This document shows positions 33,386 through 43,309 of a stretch of 50,526 nucleotides of DNA, piece after piece. The stretch comes from Planctomycetota bacterium (GTDB taxonomy: Bacteria; Planctomycetota; UBA1135; UBA2386): assembly GCA_016793305.1 (NCBI GenBank), contig JAEUHU010000350.1, positions 1 to 50,526 of the forward strand, written 5' to 3'. A program made the translations under genes and the position numbers. How positions within the stretch are numbered: the stretch's first letter is position 1; each line of letters begins with the position of its first letter. The notes under the pieces were generated by a model that saw only the letters and a list, made by a program, of their open reading frames with translations, was not told the DNA's origin and did no database searches.

Positions 33386-35436
33386 AGCGGCGGCTGCTGG
33401 CGTTCGTCGGGCTCTGGCTCGCGTCGGCGGTGCTGCTCACCGCCGCCGGTGGTGCGCCGCAGGATCCGGTAGCACCACCGCGAGCACCGGGCGCGAAGGC
33501 GACGTTCGTGCGGCTGGGCGACGGCAAGCCGGCGCCTGCGCACGCGCGGGCGCGGCTGCTGTCGCTCGCCGTCGAGCGCGGCGAGACCCCGTCGCCCTTC
33601 CAGGAGCCTGGCCTGTTCCGCGCGACCTACGAGACCGTGCTGGCCCTGCCGGCGCGCGAACGGGTGCGCTTCCGCGTCGACGGGCGCGGCAGCGTCGTGC
33701 TGCACGTGAACGGCGAGCCGGTGCTCGACGGCGCCTTGCGCGCCGGCAAGCCGCTCGAGACCGCGGCCGAGGTGCGGCTCAAGAAGGGCGACAACGAGCT
33801 GCGTGTCGTGTTCGAGAGCCAGGCGATGGGCGACGGCCAGTTCCGGCTGCAATGGTCCGGGACCGGGTTCGGCTTCGAACCGATCCCGCCCGAACGCCTG
33901 TCGTTCGCGGCCGACGATGCGGACCTGGTGCAGGCCCAGCGACTGCAGCAGGGTCTGCACCTGTTCGCCGAACGGCGCTGTGCGCGCTGCCACGACTACG
34001 CGTTGTCGCCGCGCATCGGCGAGTCCGCGTTCGGGGAACTCGACCAGTCCGCGCCCGACCTGCGCACGGTCGGCGCGCGCGCCCACGTGCCGTGGCTCGC
34101 GGCGTGGCTGCGGGAGCCGCACACGATCCGGCCGGACGCGACGATGCCGGAGTTCGAGCTGACCGACGCCGAGTGCGACGACGTCGCCGCCTGGCTCGGC
34201 AGCCTCGGTACGCCGCCTCCCGCCCCGCCGTTCGCCGGCGAAGACGCGCCGAAGGGGCGCGTGCTGTTCCGGCAGCTCGGTTGTGTCGCTTGCCACCAGT
34301 TCGGCGAAGCGCCGGCCGCCGAACCAGCTCTCGCCGCACGCATCGCCCTCGCCCACGTGCCGCAGAAGTGGCATGCCGCGGCCTTGGTCGCCTACCTGCG
34401 TGATCCACGCGCCTACCATCGCGACGTGCGCATGCCCGACCTGCGGGTGTCGGCGAGCGAGGCCCAGCAGCTCGCCGCGTTCCTGCTCGCCGGTACGTCG
34501 GCGGTGTTGCCGCCGAGTCGCGGCGACGCCGAACGTGGGCGACGGGTGGCCCAGCAGCAGCGCTGCGGCATCTGCCACGAGCTCGACCTGCCGCTCGACG
34601 ATCGGCCGTTCCGCCGCTTGCAGAACCTGAACCCGGCGCGCGGCTGCCTCGCCGAGAAGCCGCACGACCACGACGCCCCCGACCATCGTCTGTCGGACGA
34701 GCAGCGGGCGGCGCTGCGTGCGTTCCTGGCGCACGCCACGACGGCTCCGTTCCGTCGCGCGCCGCTCGACCATGCGAACCGGCATCTGCAGGCACAGCGG
34801 TGCACGGCCTGTCATGGCTTCGACGGCGTGCCGTCGACCTGGGCGCGCTGGGCCGCGGTGGCCGGGGCCAAGGAACCGCTGCCGAAGGACCAGGATCCGG
34901 TGGCACAGGGTGTGCCGGCGTTGACCTGGGTCGGCGCCAAGTTGCAGCCGTCCTGGTTGCTGCGCTTCGTCGCCGGGGAGCAGGCTTCGCCGCGGCCGTG
35001 GCTCACGGCCCGCATGCCGGCGTTCCCGCGGCACGGCGGGCCGATCGTCACCGGTCTGCTGCGTGCGCACGGCTACGGCGACAAGGACGAGCCGCCGGGG
35101 GCGTCGGACGTGCAGACGGCGCGGCACGGCGAGCGCCTCGTGCAGGCGGGCACCGGCTTCGGCTGTGTGCTGTGCCACGCGCTCGGCGACAAGCCGGCGA
35201 CCCAGGTGTTCGAGCGCGAGGGCATCGAGTTGCTGACCGCGCGCGGGCGGCTGCGGCACGAGTACTACACACGCTGGCTGCTCGATCCGCCGCGGCTCGA
35301 TCCGGACGCACGCATGACCAAGTACGCCGACGACAAGGGCCACACGGCGATCACCGACGTGCTCGACGGCGACGCGAGCAAGCAGTTCGAGGCGATCTGG
35401 CAGTACCTCGGCAGCCGGCGCGAGGAACGGCGGTGA
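33382..35436 (+). CDS. Exported pentahaem c-type cytochrome
   Basis: A 684-residue protein with an N-terminal signal or anchor (about 5-24), then a jelly-roll domain (about 40-165, PA14-like: GSVVLHVNGEPVLDG, KKGDNELRVVFES). Five haem c sites follow: CARCH (200-204), CVACH (301-305), CGICH (395-399), CTACH (474-478) and CVLCH (595-599). Four Met residues in the usual distal position can be assigned (M255, M351, M545, M645, three within RMP/TMP motifs), so at least four sites look like mono-haem cytochrome c folds strung in series. It overlaps the propeller gene by 4 bases and is itself overlapped by the aminotransferase gene. It probably takes electrons from the propeller partner in the periplasm (inference). 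Confidence 0.88.
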   Translation: MKRRLLAFVGLWLASAVLLTAAGGAPQDPVAPPRAPGAKATFVRLGDGKPAPAHARARLLSLAVERGETPSPFQEPGLFRATYETVLALPARERVRFRVDGRGSVVLHVNGEPVLDGALRAGKPLETAAEVRLKKGDNELRVVFESQAMGDGQFRLQWSGTGFGFEPIPPERLSFAADDADLVQAQRLQQGLHLFAERRCARCHDYALSPRIGESAFGELDQSAPDLRTVGARAHVPWLAAWLREPHTIRPDATMPEFELTDAECDDVAAWLGSLGTPPPAPPFAGEDAPKGRVLFRQLGCVACHQFGEAPAAEPALAARIALAHVPQKWHAAALVAYLRDPRAYHRDVRMPDLRVSASEAQQLAAFLLAGTSAVLPPSRGDAERGRRVAQQQRCGICHELDLPLDDRPFRRLQNLNPARGCLAEKPHDHDAPDHRLSDEQRAALRAFLAHATTAPFRRAPLDHANRHLQAQRCTACHGFDGVPSTWARWAAVAGAKEPLPKDQDPVAQGVPALTWVGAKLQPSWLLRFVAGEQASPRPWLTARMPAFPRHGGPIVTGLLRAHGYGDKDEPPGASDVQTARHGERLVQAGTGFGCVLCHALGDKPATQVFEREGIELLTARGRLRHEYYTRWLLDPPRLDPDARMTKYADDKGHTAITDVLDGDASKQFEAIWQYLGSRREERR

Positions 35437-36905
35437 GCGGGCTGCGACCGGCGGCGCGCGTGCCGAACGTGGCCGCCGGCATCCCGCCGGCGGCTCCGAC
35501 CATCGACCTGCGGCTCGACGGCAACCAGGGGCGGGCGCCGTCGGCGGCGTTCGCGGCGTCCCTCGGCACCGAACCGGAGTCGCTGCGGCGCTACCCACTC
35601 GACGCGAGCCTCGAACGCACGCTGGCGGCGCGGCATGGTGTGACCTCCGACCGGATCTTCGTCGGCGCCGGTGCCGACGACGTGCTCGACCGGCTGTGCC
35701 GCGCCGTGCTGGAACCGGGCCGGACGGCGATCGTGCCGGTGCCGACGTTCGAGATGTTGCCGCGCTACGTGGCGCTCACCGGCGCCGAGCTGGTCACGGT
35801 GCCGTGGACGAACGGGCCGTGGCCGCGCGAAGCCGTGCTGGCGGCGATCGACGCGCGCACGGCGCTGGTCGCGATCGTCTCCCCGAACAACCCGACCGGC
35901 CTGGTGGCGAGTGGCGACGACCTGCGCGCCGTGCTCGCGGCGGCCCCGCACGCTGTCGTGCTGGTCGACGCAGCCTACGCGGAGTTCGGCGGCGAGGACC
36001 TGAGCTCGATCGCACAGGCGCACGGCCACGCGGTGGTGACGCGCACCTTCAGCAAGGCGTTCGGTCTCGCCGGGCTCCGTGTCGGCTACGCGATCGCGTC
36101 GAAGGACGTGGTGCGGTGGCTGCGCAGCGTCGGCAGTCCGTTCACCGCCGGCACCCTGGCGCGTCGCGCCGCCGAACTGCGCCTCTGCGACGAACGCGGC
36201 GAGGTCGCCGACTACCTGCGCGCGGTCGCCGACGAACGGCAGGCGTTGGCCGGCCAGCTGCGACAGCTCGGACTCGAGCCGCTGCCGTCGGCGGGCAACT
36301 TCGTCTACGTGCGCACGAACGACCCGACGTGGCTGCGCGACGCGCTGGCCGGGATCGGCATCGCAGTGCGGGCGTTCGCCGACGGCTGCCGCATCACCAC
36401 GCCGGGCGATGCGGTCGCATTCGCGCGGCTGTCGCGGGCGCTCGACGCGGCGCTGGCGCCGCAAGCGTTGCTGCTCGACCTCGACGGCGTGCTCGCCGAC
36501 ATCGAAGCGCGCACGGCACTGGTCGAGCCGGCCGTGGTGGAAGCGTTGGCTTCGCGCCGACCGCTCGGAGTCGTGACGAGTTGCCCACGGCGCCTCGCCG
36601 AGTCGGTGTTGCAGCGGCACGGCTTCCTGTCGTTCGTGCAGACGGTGGTCTGCAGCGAGGATGGGCCGGGCAAGCCGGATCCGGCCCCGGTGCGGTTGGC
36701 GCTGCAACGGCTCGGGGTGGCCACCGCGTGGATGCTCGGCGACAACCCGGGCGACGTGGTGGCGGCGCGGGGAGCCGGCGTCGTGCCTCTGGCGATCGCC
36801 CCGCGTGGCCCCGGTGCCGACGCCCACGCCGAACGCCTGCGTGCGGCGGGGGCTGCGCGCCTCGTCGACGGACCGGCGGCGCTGCTGTCGTTGCTGGGCG
36901 GATGA
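35433..36905 (+). CDS. Fusion of HisC-like aminotransferase and HAD-family phosphatase
   Basis: A 490-residue two-domain protein starting at a GTG that overlaps the cytochrome stop (GTGA, 35433-35436). Residues 1-342 are a class II pyridoxal-phosphate aminotransferase of the histidinol-phosphate type: SPNNPTG (150-156), VDAAYAEF (178-185), RTFSKAFGLAGLRVGYA with the PLP lysine at 208, and a late Arg (about R320). Residues 343-490 are a HAD hydrolase: LLDLDGVLAD with nucleophile D349 and D351, T382, K414 in GPGKPDP, and LGDNPGD with D437 and D441. HisC and histidinol-phosphate phosphatase catalyse consecutive steps of histidine synthesis, so a bifunctional enzyme is the natural reading. No other his gene is near, so a related substrate cannot be excluded. 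Confidence 0.87.
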   Translation: MSGLRPAARVPNVAAGIPPAAPTIDLRLDGNQGRAPSAAFAASLGTEPESLRRYPLDASLERTLAARHGVTSDRIFVGAGADDVLDRLCRAVLEPGRTAIVPVPTFEMLPRYVALTGAELVTVPWTNGPWPREAVLAAIDARTALVAIVSPNNPTGLVASGDDLRAVLAAAPHAVVLVDAAYAEFGGEDLSSIAQAHGHAVVTRTFSKAFGLAGLRVGYAIASKDVVRWLRSVGSPFTAGTLARRAAELRLCDERGEVADYLRAVADERQALAGQLRQLGLEPLPSAGNFVYVRTNDPTWLRDALAGIGIAVRAFADGCRITTPGDAVAFARLSRALDAALAPQALLLDLDGVLADIEARTALVEPAVVEALASRRPLGVVTSCPRRLAESVLQRHGFLSFVQTVVCSEDGPGKPDPAPVRLALQRLGVATAWMLGDNPGDVVAARGAGVVPLAIAPRGPGADAHAERLRAAGAARLVDGPAALLSLLGG

Positions 36906-36921
36906 CTGCGCCGCGGCGGGT

Positions 36922-38286
36922 CTACTTGCCCTGCACCTGACGCAGTCGTTCCCGGTACTTCGCCTCGAGCTCCGTCTGCTTGTTGCGCAGGTCGATGCGC
37001 TTGCCGCGCACGAACGCCAGCTCGATCTTGGTCGGCAGGTCGAACGGGTGGCCGTCGGCGACGAACAGCGTCGCATCCTTGCCGACGGTCAGCGAGCCGA
37101 GTCGGTCGTCGACGCCGAGGATGCGCGCCGCGTCGATCGTGATCGCCGCGAACGCTGCATCACGGCCGAGTCCGAAGGCCGCGGCGGTCGCGGCGTGATA
37201 GGGCAGGTTGCGGTCGAAGCTGAAGTCCTGCCCGGTGGCGATGCAGAACGACAGGCCCGCGTCGGCGAGGCGCTTTGGCAGCGTGAACGGTTCGTCGTAG
37301 GCGCTGTCGTCGCGCCGCGGCAGCCGATGGATGCCGGTGACGACGATCGGCACCGAGTGGTCCTGCAGCAGCGGGCTGCACAGCGCGGCATCACGCCCGC
37401 CGACCAGCACCGGCCGCAGCTTCTGGCCGACCGCCCACAGCACGGCCGACTCGATCTGTTCGACGTCGTCGGCGAGCACGAACACCGGCACCTCGCCGCG
37501 CAGGGCCGGCACCAGCGCCTGGTGGCGCAGGTCGACGCCGATGCTCGGGTCGGCGGTGAACGCCGTGAGCCACGCGCGCGCGGCGTGGAATGCATCGTCG
37601 ATCCGGGTGCGCAGCTTCTTCGCTGCAGCGTCGCCATCGCCCTTCTCGCCGGCTTCGGCACCCCGACCGAAGCGGCGCCCGCCGCCGAGTGCTGGCCACG
37701 CGACGATGGGGCCCGCATCGGCGCGCACCGCGAGGTCGTCGTTGGTCCAGCCGTCGAGCTGGATCACCGAGGCTCGTCCCGGCAGCAACCCGCCCGACGG
37801 GAACACCGCGGCCGCCAGCACGCCGTTGCTGCGCGCGACCGGGATCGCCGCCGAGTCGGGGTTCACCGCGACCAGTGCCTTCGCCTCGGGCGACAGGTCG
37901 CCGATCTCGTCGGTGTCGACCGTCTGGCGAACGGCGGCGATCTCGATCAGGCCGAGCTGCGTGTTCGCCGCGATCATGCCGGGGAACACGTGCTTGCCCT
38001 CCAGGTCGATCACCTCGGGCTTCGCCCCCTGCGGCAGCTGCAACGGGTCTCCGGCGGCCAGCACGCCGCGGATCGTGCCACCTTCGAACCACAGCGTGCC
38101 GCCGAGCACGACGCCGCCGGTGACGGTGTGCAGCACGCCGTTCTTCAGCACGATCGGCGCCTGCTGGGGAGCAGCCTTGATGCCGAGGTCCTGGGCGCCG
38201 AGCGGCAGAGCCATGGCGAGCAGCAGCGCGCCCGCCAGCTGTGACGGGGGCGAGAGACGGAACGAACGGAACGGGGCGGCGATCAT
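36922..38286 (-). CDS. Secreted amidohydrolase-like protein lacking the metal HxH motif
   Basis: A 454-residue exported member of the amidohydrolase superfamily (imidazolonepropionase-like), starting at 38286 with a signal peptide (about 1-31, ending PLGAQ). It has the typical small beta domain opening (LKNGVLHTVTGGVVLGGTLWFEGGTIRGVL) and closing (DDRLGSLTVGKDATLFVADGHPFDLP). In place of the metal-binding HxH after the FPGMID motif it reads FPGMIAANTQLGL, and few His remain in the barrel. It is therefore probably not a standard metal hydrolase, although relatives with ANTxLG at this place are common. It overlaps the larger amidohydrolase upstream by 4 bases (38283-38286), suggesting a heteromeric pair. 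It is convergent with the fusion gene. Confidence 0.82.
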   Translation of the reverse strand: MIAAPFRSFRLSPPSQLAGALLLAMALPLGAQDLGIKAAPQQAPIVLKNGVLHTVTGGVVLGGTLWFEGGTIRGVLAAGDPLQLPQGAKPEVIDLEGKHVFPGMIAANTQLGLIEIAAVRQTVDTDEIGDLSPEAKALVAVNPDSAAIPVARSNGVLAAAVFPSGGLLPGRASVIQLDGWTNDDLAVRADAGPIVAWPALGGGRRFGRGAEAGEKGDGDAAAKKLRTRIDDAFHAARAWLTAFTADPSIGVDLRHQALVPALRGEVPVFVLADDVEQIESAVLWAVGQKLRPVLVGGRDAALCSPLLQDHSVPIVVTGIHRLPRRDDSAYDEPFTLPKRLADAGLSFCIATGQDFSFDRNLPYHAATAAAFGLGRDAAFAAITIDAARILGVDDRLGSLTVGKDATLFVADGHPFDLPTKIELAFVRGKRIDLRNKQTELEAKYRERLRQVQGK

Positions 38287-41200
38287 CGGCGGTCTCCTGC
38301 GGCGTCGCGGCAGCAGTACGAACCGGTCAGGTCCTCCGCCGCCCAATAGGCGTCCTTCGGGTCCTTCTCCTTCGCGGTGCGGGAGCGCCCGGACTTGCCG
38401 CTGCCGAGCGCCCTCTGCAGCAGCCGCTGCCGTTCGGCGGCGATGCGCGTGCGGGCCTCGGCATCGGCGGCGAGCGAGAACAGCTGCCGGCCGTCGACCC
38501 AGGTCGCCTCGCAGCGGGCCGCGTAGCTCAGCGGGTCGTCGCTCCACAGCGCCAGGTCCGCGTCCTTGCCGGCGGTCAGCGAACCGGTGCGCTCGAACAC
38601 GCCGAGCTGGATCGCCGGGTTGCAGGTCACGAACGCGAGTGCGTCCCACGGTGCCAGCCCACCGTACTTCACCGCCTTGCCGGCCTCGGTGTTGAGCCGT
38701 CGCGCCAGTTCGTCGCTGTCGCTGTTGAACGACACCACCGCACCCGCTGCGCGCAGCAGCGCGCCGTTGCCGGGGATCGCGTCGTAGACCTCGAACTTGT
38801 AGGCCCACCAGTCGGTGAACGACGACGCGCCGACCGCGTTCGCGGCGATCGCGTCGGCGACCTTGTAGCCCTCCAGTACGTGCTGGAACGTGCCGACCTT
38901 GATGCCGCGTTCGCGGACCAGGTTGCACAGCATCAGGATCTCGTCCTGGCGGTAGCTGTGGCAGTGGATCCAGCGTTCGCCGGCCAGGATCTCGCCGATC
39001 GCCTCGAGCTCGAGATCGCGCCGCGGCGGCAGCACGGCGGCGCGGCGGGCCGGCGGCAGGGCCGCGTAGGCGGCGTGCTGCTGGCGGTGCACGTCGGCGG
39101 CGAGCAGGCGATCGCGCAGCAGCGCCTCGACACCCATGCGCGTGTTCGGATAGCGCGTGCCCTTGCCGCCGTTGGCGCCGCGCGGGTTCTCGCCGAGCGC
39201 CCACTTCATGCCGGGGCGGGCGCCTTCGAGGTGCATCGCGTCCGGCAGCAGCACGCCCCAGCGCACCTTGGTGGTCTTGCTCTGGCCACCGATCGCGTTC
39301 GCGGAGCCGTGCAGCTGGTTCACCAGCGTGACGCCACCGGCGAGCTGGCGGTACCAGTCGACGTCGTCGGGGTCGATCACGTCCTCGATGCGCACCTCGG
39401 CGGTCACCGCCTGTTCGCCCTCGTTGACCCCGCGGCGGATGCCGGTGTGGCTGTGGCAGTCGATCAGCCCGGGGGTCAGGTGCTTGCCGGCCGCGTCGAG
39501 CACCGGCACGTCGGCCGGCAGCTGGCGCAGCTCGCTGCGGGGGCCGGCGAACACGATCTTGCCGTTGCGCACGTGCACGGCCCCGTTGCGCAGCACACCG
39601 CGGCCGTCGCTGGTCCACAGCGACGCGCCGACGATCGCGAACTCGCGCGCTTGTGGCATCGCCACGAAGCCGTAGCCGCCGAGCGGCGTCGGCAGCGGGC
39701 CGAGGTCGGGCGGCGTGAACGACGGTTCGTCGTCCTTGTCCTTCTTGCCCTTCTCGTCGCTCGCTGCGTCGCCCTTGCCGTCCGCAGGCGCCGTGGCGTC
39801 GGCCGTGGCGCGCACCGCCAGCGTGCGCTGGTCGGGTGTGGTCAGCGTGCCGACCAGTCCGTCGCCCGAGCGCTGCAGCCGCAGCCAGAACGTGCCGCTC
39901 TGGCCGAGCGACTCGCCGCGCAAGCGGCATTGCAGCGTGCGCTCGTCGCGACTCGGCTCGAGCACCTCGAGCTCGGCGTCGCCGGCCTTCGCGGTGAGCT
40001 TGCTGCCGGTGATGCGAAGGGTCGGTGCGGCGCCCGCCCCCGGCCAGCCGGAGCTCCAGGCCCAGCTGCCGTCGAGGCTCTGGTCCGCGGGTGGCGTGAC
40101 GACGAAGCGCCGTCCGCCGACCCACACTTCGCGCACCTCGGTCTTCCTGGCGAACAGGTCGCCGGTGGTGACCAGCAGGTTCGCCAGCTTGCCGGGCGCC
40201 AGCGTGCCGAGCCGGTCGTCGACGCCGAGCAGCCGGGCCGGCACCGTGGTCAGCGCCGCCAGGGCTTGGTCGACGGTGACGCCGCAGGCGATCGCGTCGC
40301 GGGCTCGCGCGACGAAGTCCTTGCGGTCGCGCAAGCGGGCCGTGGTCCAGGCGACCTCGAGGCCGGCGTCGAGCAGCCGCTTGCTGTTGGTCGGCGCCTG
40401 TTCCCAGCTCTGCAGTTGGCGCAGCGTCACGCGTTCGGCCGCGGTGACGGTCGCGACCTCGGGGGCGTCGGGCACGTGCAGCGGCACGATCAGCGGCACC
40501 TTGGCCTGCGCGAACGCGGCGAGCCGCCGGAACTCCATGCCGCTGCCGACGACGACGGGCTTGCGTTCGAACTCGACGGCGATCTGGAACAGGCGCAGCG
40601 CCTGCAATTCGTCCTGGCTGTCGCAGAACAACGGCAGGGAACGGTGCTGCACCAGGGCCGCGAGGGCTGCCGACGGCTGCGGGGCGGCAGTGTGCAGCGA
40701 CGGGTCCTTGGCCACCGCCGCGAGGCAGCGTTCGTACCACTGGCCGTCGAGCAGCGTCTGGCGCAGCAGCGCCACGGCACCCATCTCGCTGCCGGGGTAG
40801 CCGTCGCGCGAGGTCTGCAGGCTGACGACCATCGCCGCGTCCTCGCGCACGATCCGCACCGGCCGTTGGTCGTCGGGATCGTCGAGCAGCACCACGGTGG
40901 TGGTGCCCTTCAGGATGCCGCCCGACGGCGCACAGGCGACCGCGGTGAAGCCCAGGCGCCGCAGCGTGTCGCGGTCGTCGGGGGGCACCAGCGCGCCGTC
41001 GCGGGCGCGCCGCTGTGGCTGCACCATCGGGTTCCAGTGCCGGTCGTCGGTGCTCGGGTCGAGGGCCGGCACGTCGCTCGGGAAGAACGGATCGATCAGG
41101 CCGGGGTAGACCGACAGCCCGGTGCCGTCGAAGCGCGTCGCACCGGCCGGCGCCGGCGCAGCTCCGACCGATTCGATGCGGCCTTCGCGAACGACCAGGG

Positions 41201-41363
41201 TGCCGACCGTCGGGCCCTGGCCCGGTCCGGCGACGATGCGCACGTTCTCGAGGGCGAACCAGCCGGCTTCGACGGTGCGGGGCCCGTTCGGGGGTGGCCC
41301 CTGGGTGTGGGCGTGACAGACGAGGCTGCAGGTGGCGACGAGGACGAACGCGGCGCGACGCAT
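38283..41363 (-). CDS. Secreted double amidohydrolase with one degenerate half
   Basis: A 1026-residue exported protein (signal peptide about 1-20) made of two amidohydrolase-like halves. The first (about 30-425) has the closing motif VDDRLGTLAPGKLANLLV but reads YPGLIDPFFPSD where metal enzymes have HxH, so it looks inactive. A beta-rich linker (about 425-560) and a Lys/Asp-rich stretch (528-546) follow. The second half (about 575-1000) keeps metal ligands: PGLIDCHSHTG (H637, H639), IHCHSY (H800, H802), TFQHVLEG (H828) and SFNSDSDE (D882), and ends TAGKDADLALW. It probably hydrolyses a cyclic amide, dipeptide or similar in the periplasm; the substrate is unknown. It forms an overlapping pair with the next gene. 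Confidence 0.85.
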   Translation of the reverse strand: MRRAAFVLVATCSLVCHAHTQGPPPNGPRTVEAGWFALENVRIVAGPGQGPTVGTLVVREGRIESVGAAPAPAGATRFDGTGLSVYPGLIDPFFPSDVPALDPSTDDRHWNPMVQPQRRARDGALVPPDDRDTLRRLGFTAVACAPSGGILKGTTTVVLLDDPDDQRPVRIVREDAAMVVSLQTSRDGYPGSEMGAVALLRQTLLDGQWYERCLAAVAKDPSLHTAAPQPSAALAALVQHRSLPLFCDSQDELQALRLFQIAVEFERKPVVVGSGMEFRRLAAFAQAKVPLIVPLHVPDAPEVATVTAAERVTLRQLQSWEQAPTNSKRLLDAGLEVAWTTARLRDRKDFVARARDAIACGVTVDQALAALTTVPARLLGVDDRLGTLAPGKLANLLVTTGDLFARKTEVREVWVGGRRFVVTPPADQSLDGSWAWSSGWPGAGAAPTLRITGSKLTAKAGDAELEVLEPSRDERTLQCRLRGESLGQSGTFWLRLQRSGDGLVGTLTTPDQRTLAVRATADATAPADGKGDAASDEKGKKDKDDEPSFTPPDLGPLPTPLGGYGFVAMPQAREFAIVGASLWTSDGRGVLRNGAVHVRNGKIVFAGPRSELRQLPADVPVLDAAGKHLTPGLIDCHSHTGIRRGVNEGEQAVTAEVRIEDVIDPDDVDWYRQLAGGVTLVNQLHGSANAIGGQSKTTKVRWGVLLPDAMHLEGARPGMKWALGENPRGANGGKGTRYPNTRMGVEALLRDRLLAADVHRQQHAAYAALPPARRAAVLPPRRDLELEAIGEILAGERWIHCHSYRQDEILMLCNLVRERGIKVGTFQHVLEGYKVADAIAANAVGASSFTDWWAYKFEVYDAIPGNGALLRAAGAVVSFNSDSDELARRLNTEAGKAVKYGGLAPWDALAFVTCNPAIQLGVFERTGSLTAGKDADLALWSDDPLSYAARCEATWVDGRQLFSLAADAEARTRIAAERQRLLQRALGSGKSGRSRTAKEKDPKDAYWAAEDLTGSYCCRDAAGDRR

Positions 41364-41375
41364 CCGCGCAGCATA

Positions 41376-41399
41376 GAGCGAGCGGCGGCCGCGACGCTC
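41376..41399 (-). terminator. Hairpin between TonB-receptor gene and amidohydrolase gene
   Basis: GAGCG (41376-41380) pairs with CGCTC (41395-41399) and GCGG (41382-41385) with CCGC (41389-41392) around CGG. It lies 12 bases past the stop of the receptor gene (41412) and 12 bases before the next start on the same strand. No T-run follows. The outer GAGCG/CGCTC arms recall those of the hairpin at 28099-28139. Confidence 0.4.
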
Positions 41400-41411
41400 G
41401 TCCCGAGTCCG

Positions 41412-43309
41412 TCAGAACCGGTGCACGACCATCAGGTAGCCGCCGCGCTGCGCCTGCTCCTGGTAGAAGTACTCCGGGTGCTGGGGATCGGTCAGGTTCT
41501 GGCCGACCAGTTCGATCGACGTGCCGTCGGTCGCCTGGATCGCCATGCGGAGGTCGAGCCGCCACCACGACGGGATGCCGTACCAGCTGCGGGTGTAGAG
41601 CAGGTTGCCGGACAGCTCGAGGCCCGGCAGCGGCTCGTAGGCAGCGGTGAAGCCGCTGCGCAGGCGCGGCACCTCGTACTCGATCGACGCGAACGAAGTC
41701 GGGTCGACGTTGCGCGTGTTCGCCATCGTGTTGGCGACGAAGCCGGTCACGTGCAGGTTCTCGACCGGGTTCCAGGCCAGCGACAGCTCGCCACCGAACG
41801 CGCTGGTGCGGCCGTCGGTGAGGTAGAGCGTGGCGCCGCTGCCGGCATCGGTGTCGAAGCCGTTCAGTTGCTGGTCGACCTCGTAGACGAACGTGTCGAG
41901 CTGCAGCAGCAGACGTTCGGCGAAGCGCTTGCGCAGGCCGAACTCCAAGGCCAGCAGGCTCGGCGACGGGCGCCGCACCAGCAGGCCCGAGTCGGCGATC
42001 TTGCGGTCGGGTTCGCGGTTGGCGCTGAAGGCGCCCCACAGGGTCAGGTCCGACGAGGGCATCCACGCGAGCCGGAGGTCCGGCTGGGTGTCGACCCCGC
42101 TGCCCTGCAGGCCGTCCTGGTAGCCGAGGTTGCCACCGAGCGTCAGCCGCAGCTCGGGGCACAGTTCCCAGTCCCAGGCCAGGAACACGTCGCCACGCGC
42201 TTCGTTGTACTCCTGCGCCGTCTCCGCCGGCAGCCGGTAGTTCTCGACGGTCAGCTGGCGCAGCACGAGGCCCATCGTCAGCTGATGGCCGGACCCGAGC
42301 GGCAGCGAGTGCATCAACGTCGTGTCGAACAGCTCCTCGCGATAGCGCAGCGTGAAGTCGGGCACGTTGTCGGCGAAGTCGCGGATGTCCTGGTCGTAGG
42401 CGTCCGCCGCGGCCCGCCACTCGGTCCAGTGGTTCGCACCGTGGTCGATGCGCAGCTTCGACTTCAGGTGGCCGCCCTTGATCATGTTCAACGACGAGAA
42501 CGGCGGCGAGGTGATGAACGAGTCGCCGATGAAGCTGTCGTGGTAGAGGCCGTCGACGGTCAGCTGCACGCCTTCGCCCAGGCGCGTCTCGAAGCGCGCG
42601 CCGACGCTGTTGTTGTCCCAGCGGTCGCCGTTCGTGGTCGGGAAGCCGCCGTCGCGTTGTGCGAGCTTGCCGAACAGCATCAGGTCGGATCCTTCGCCGA
42701 GGCCCGTGCCGTAGCGGAACGAGCCGATCAGCCGCTCCTCGGTGCCGAGCACGCCGCTGACCCGCAGGCCGCGCACGTTGGCGGCCTTCTTGGTGACGAT
42801 GTTGATGACGCCCTGCGAGGCCTTGTCGCCCCAGCGGGCACCACCCGGACCTCGCACCACCTCGATGCGCTCGACCACCTCGACGGGCAGGTCGATCGCC
42901 TGCCAGTACTCGCGCCGCAGCAGCGTCGTGTAGAGCCGTTGGCCGTCGATCAGCACCAGCATGCCGGCGAAGCCGTACTCGCCGAGGCGGCTGCTGAAGC
43001 CGTAGGCGCCGGGCACGTCCTGGGCGATCACCAGGCCGGGCACGAGGCGCAGCAGCTCTGGCACCGAGCGCAGGCCGGAGCGGCGGATCTCGGGCTCGTT
43101 GAGCACGAACACGGCGCCAGCGGTCGCCGCCAGCGGTTGGCTCTGCCGCGAGCCGACCTCGACCGGGACCTCCATCAGCTCCTCGAGCGACAGGTCGTCG
43201 AGGTCGATCGTGGCGTCCTGCGGTGGCTGCTGCGGGGTTGCGTTCGGATCCTGCTGGGCCGCCGCGGTGGCCGCCAGCAGGACGCAGGCGAGTGGGGCGA
43301 GGCGAGGGT

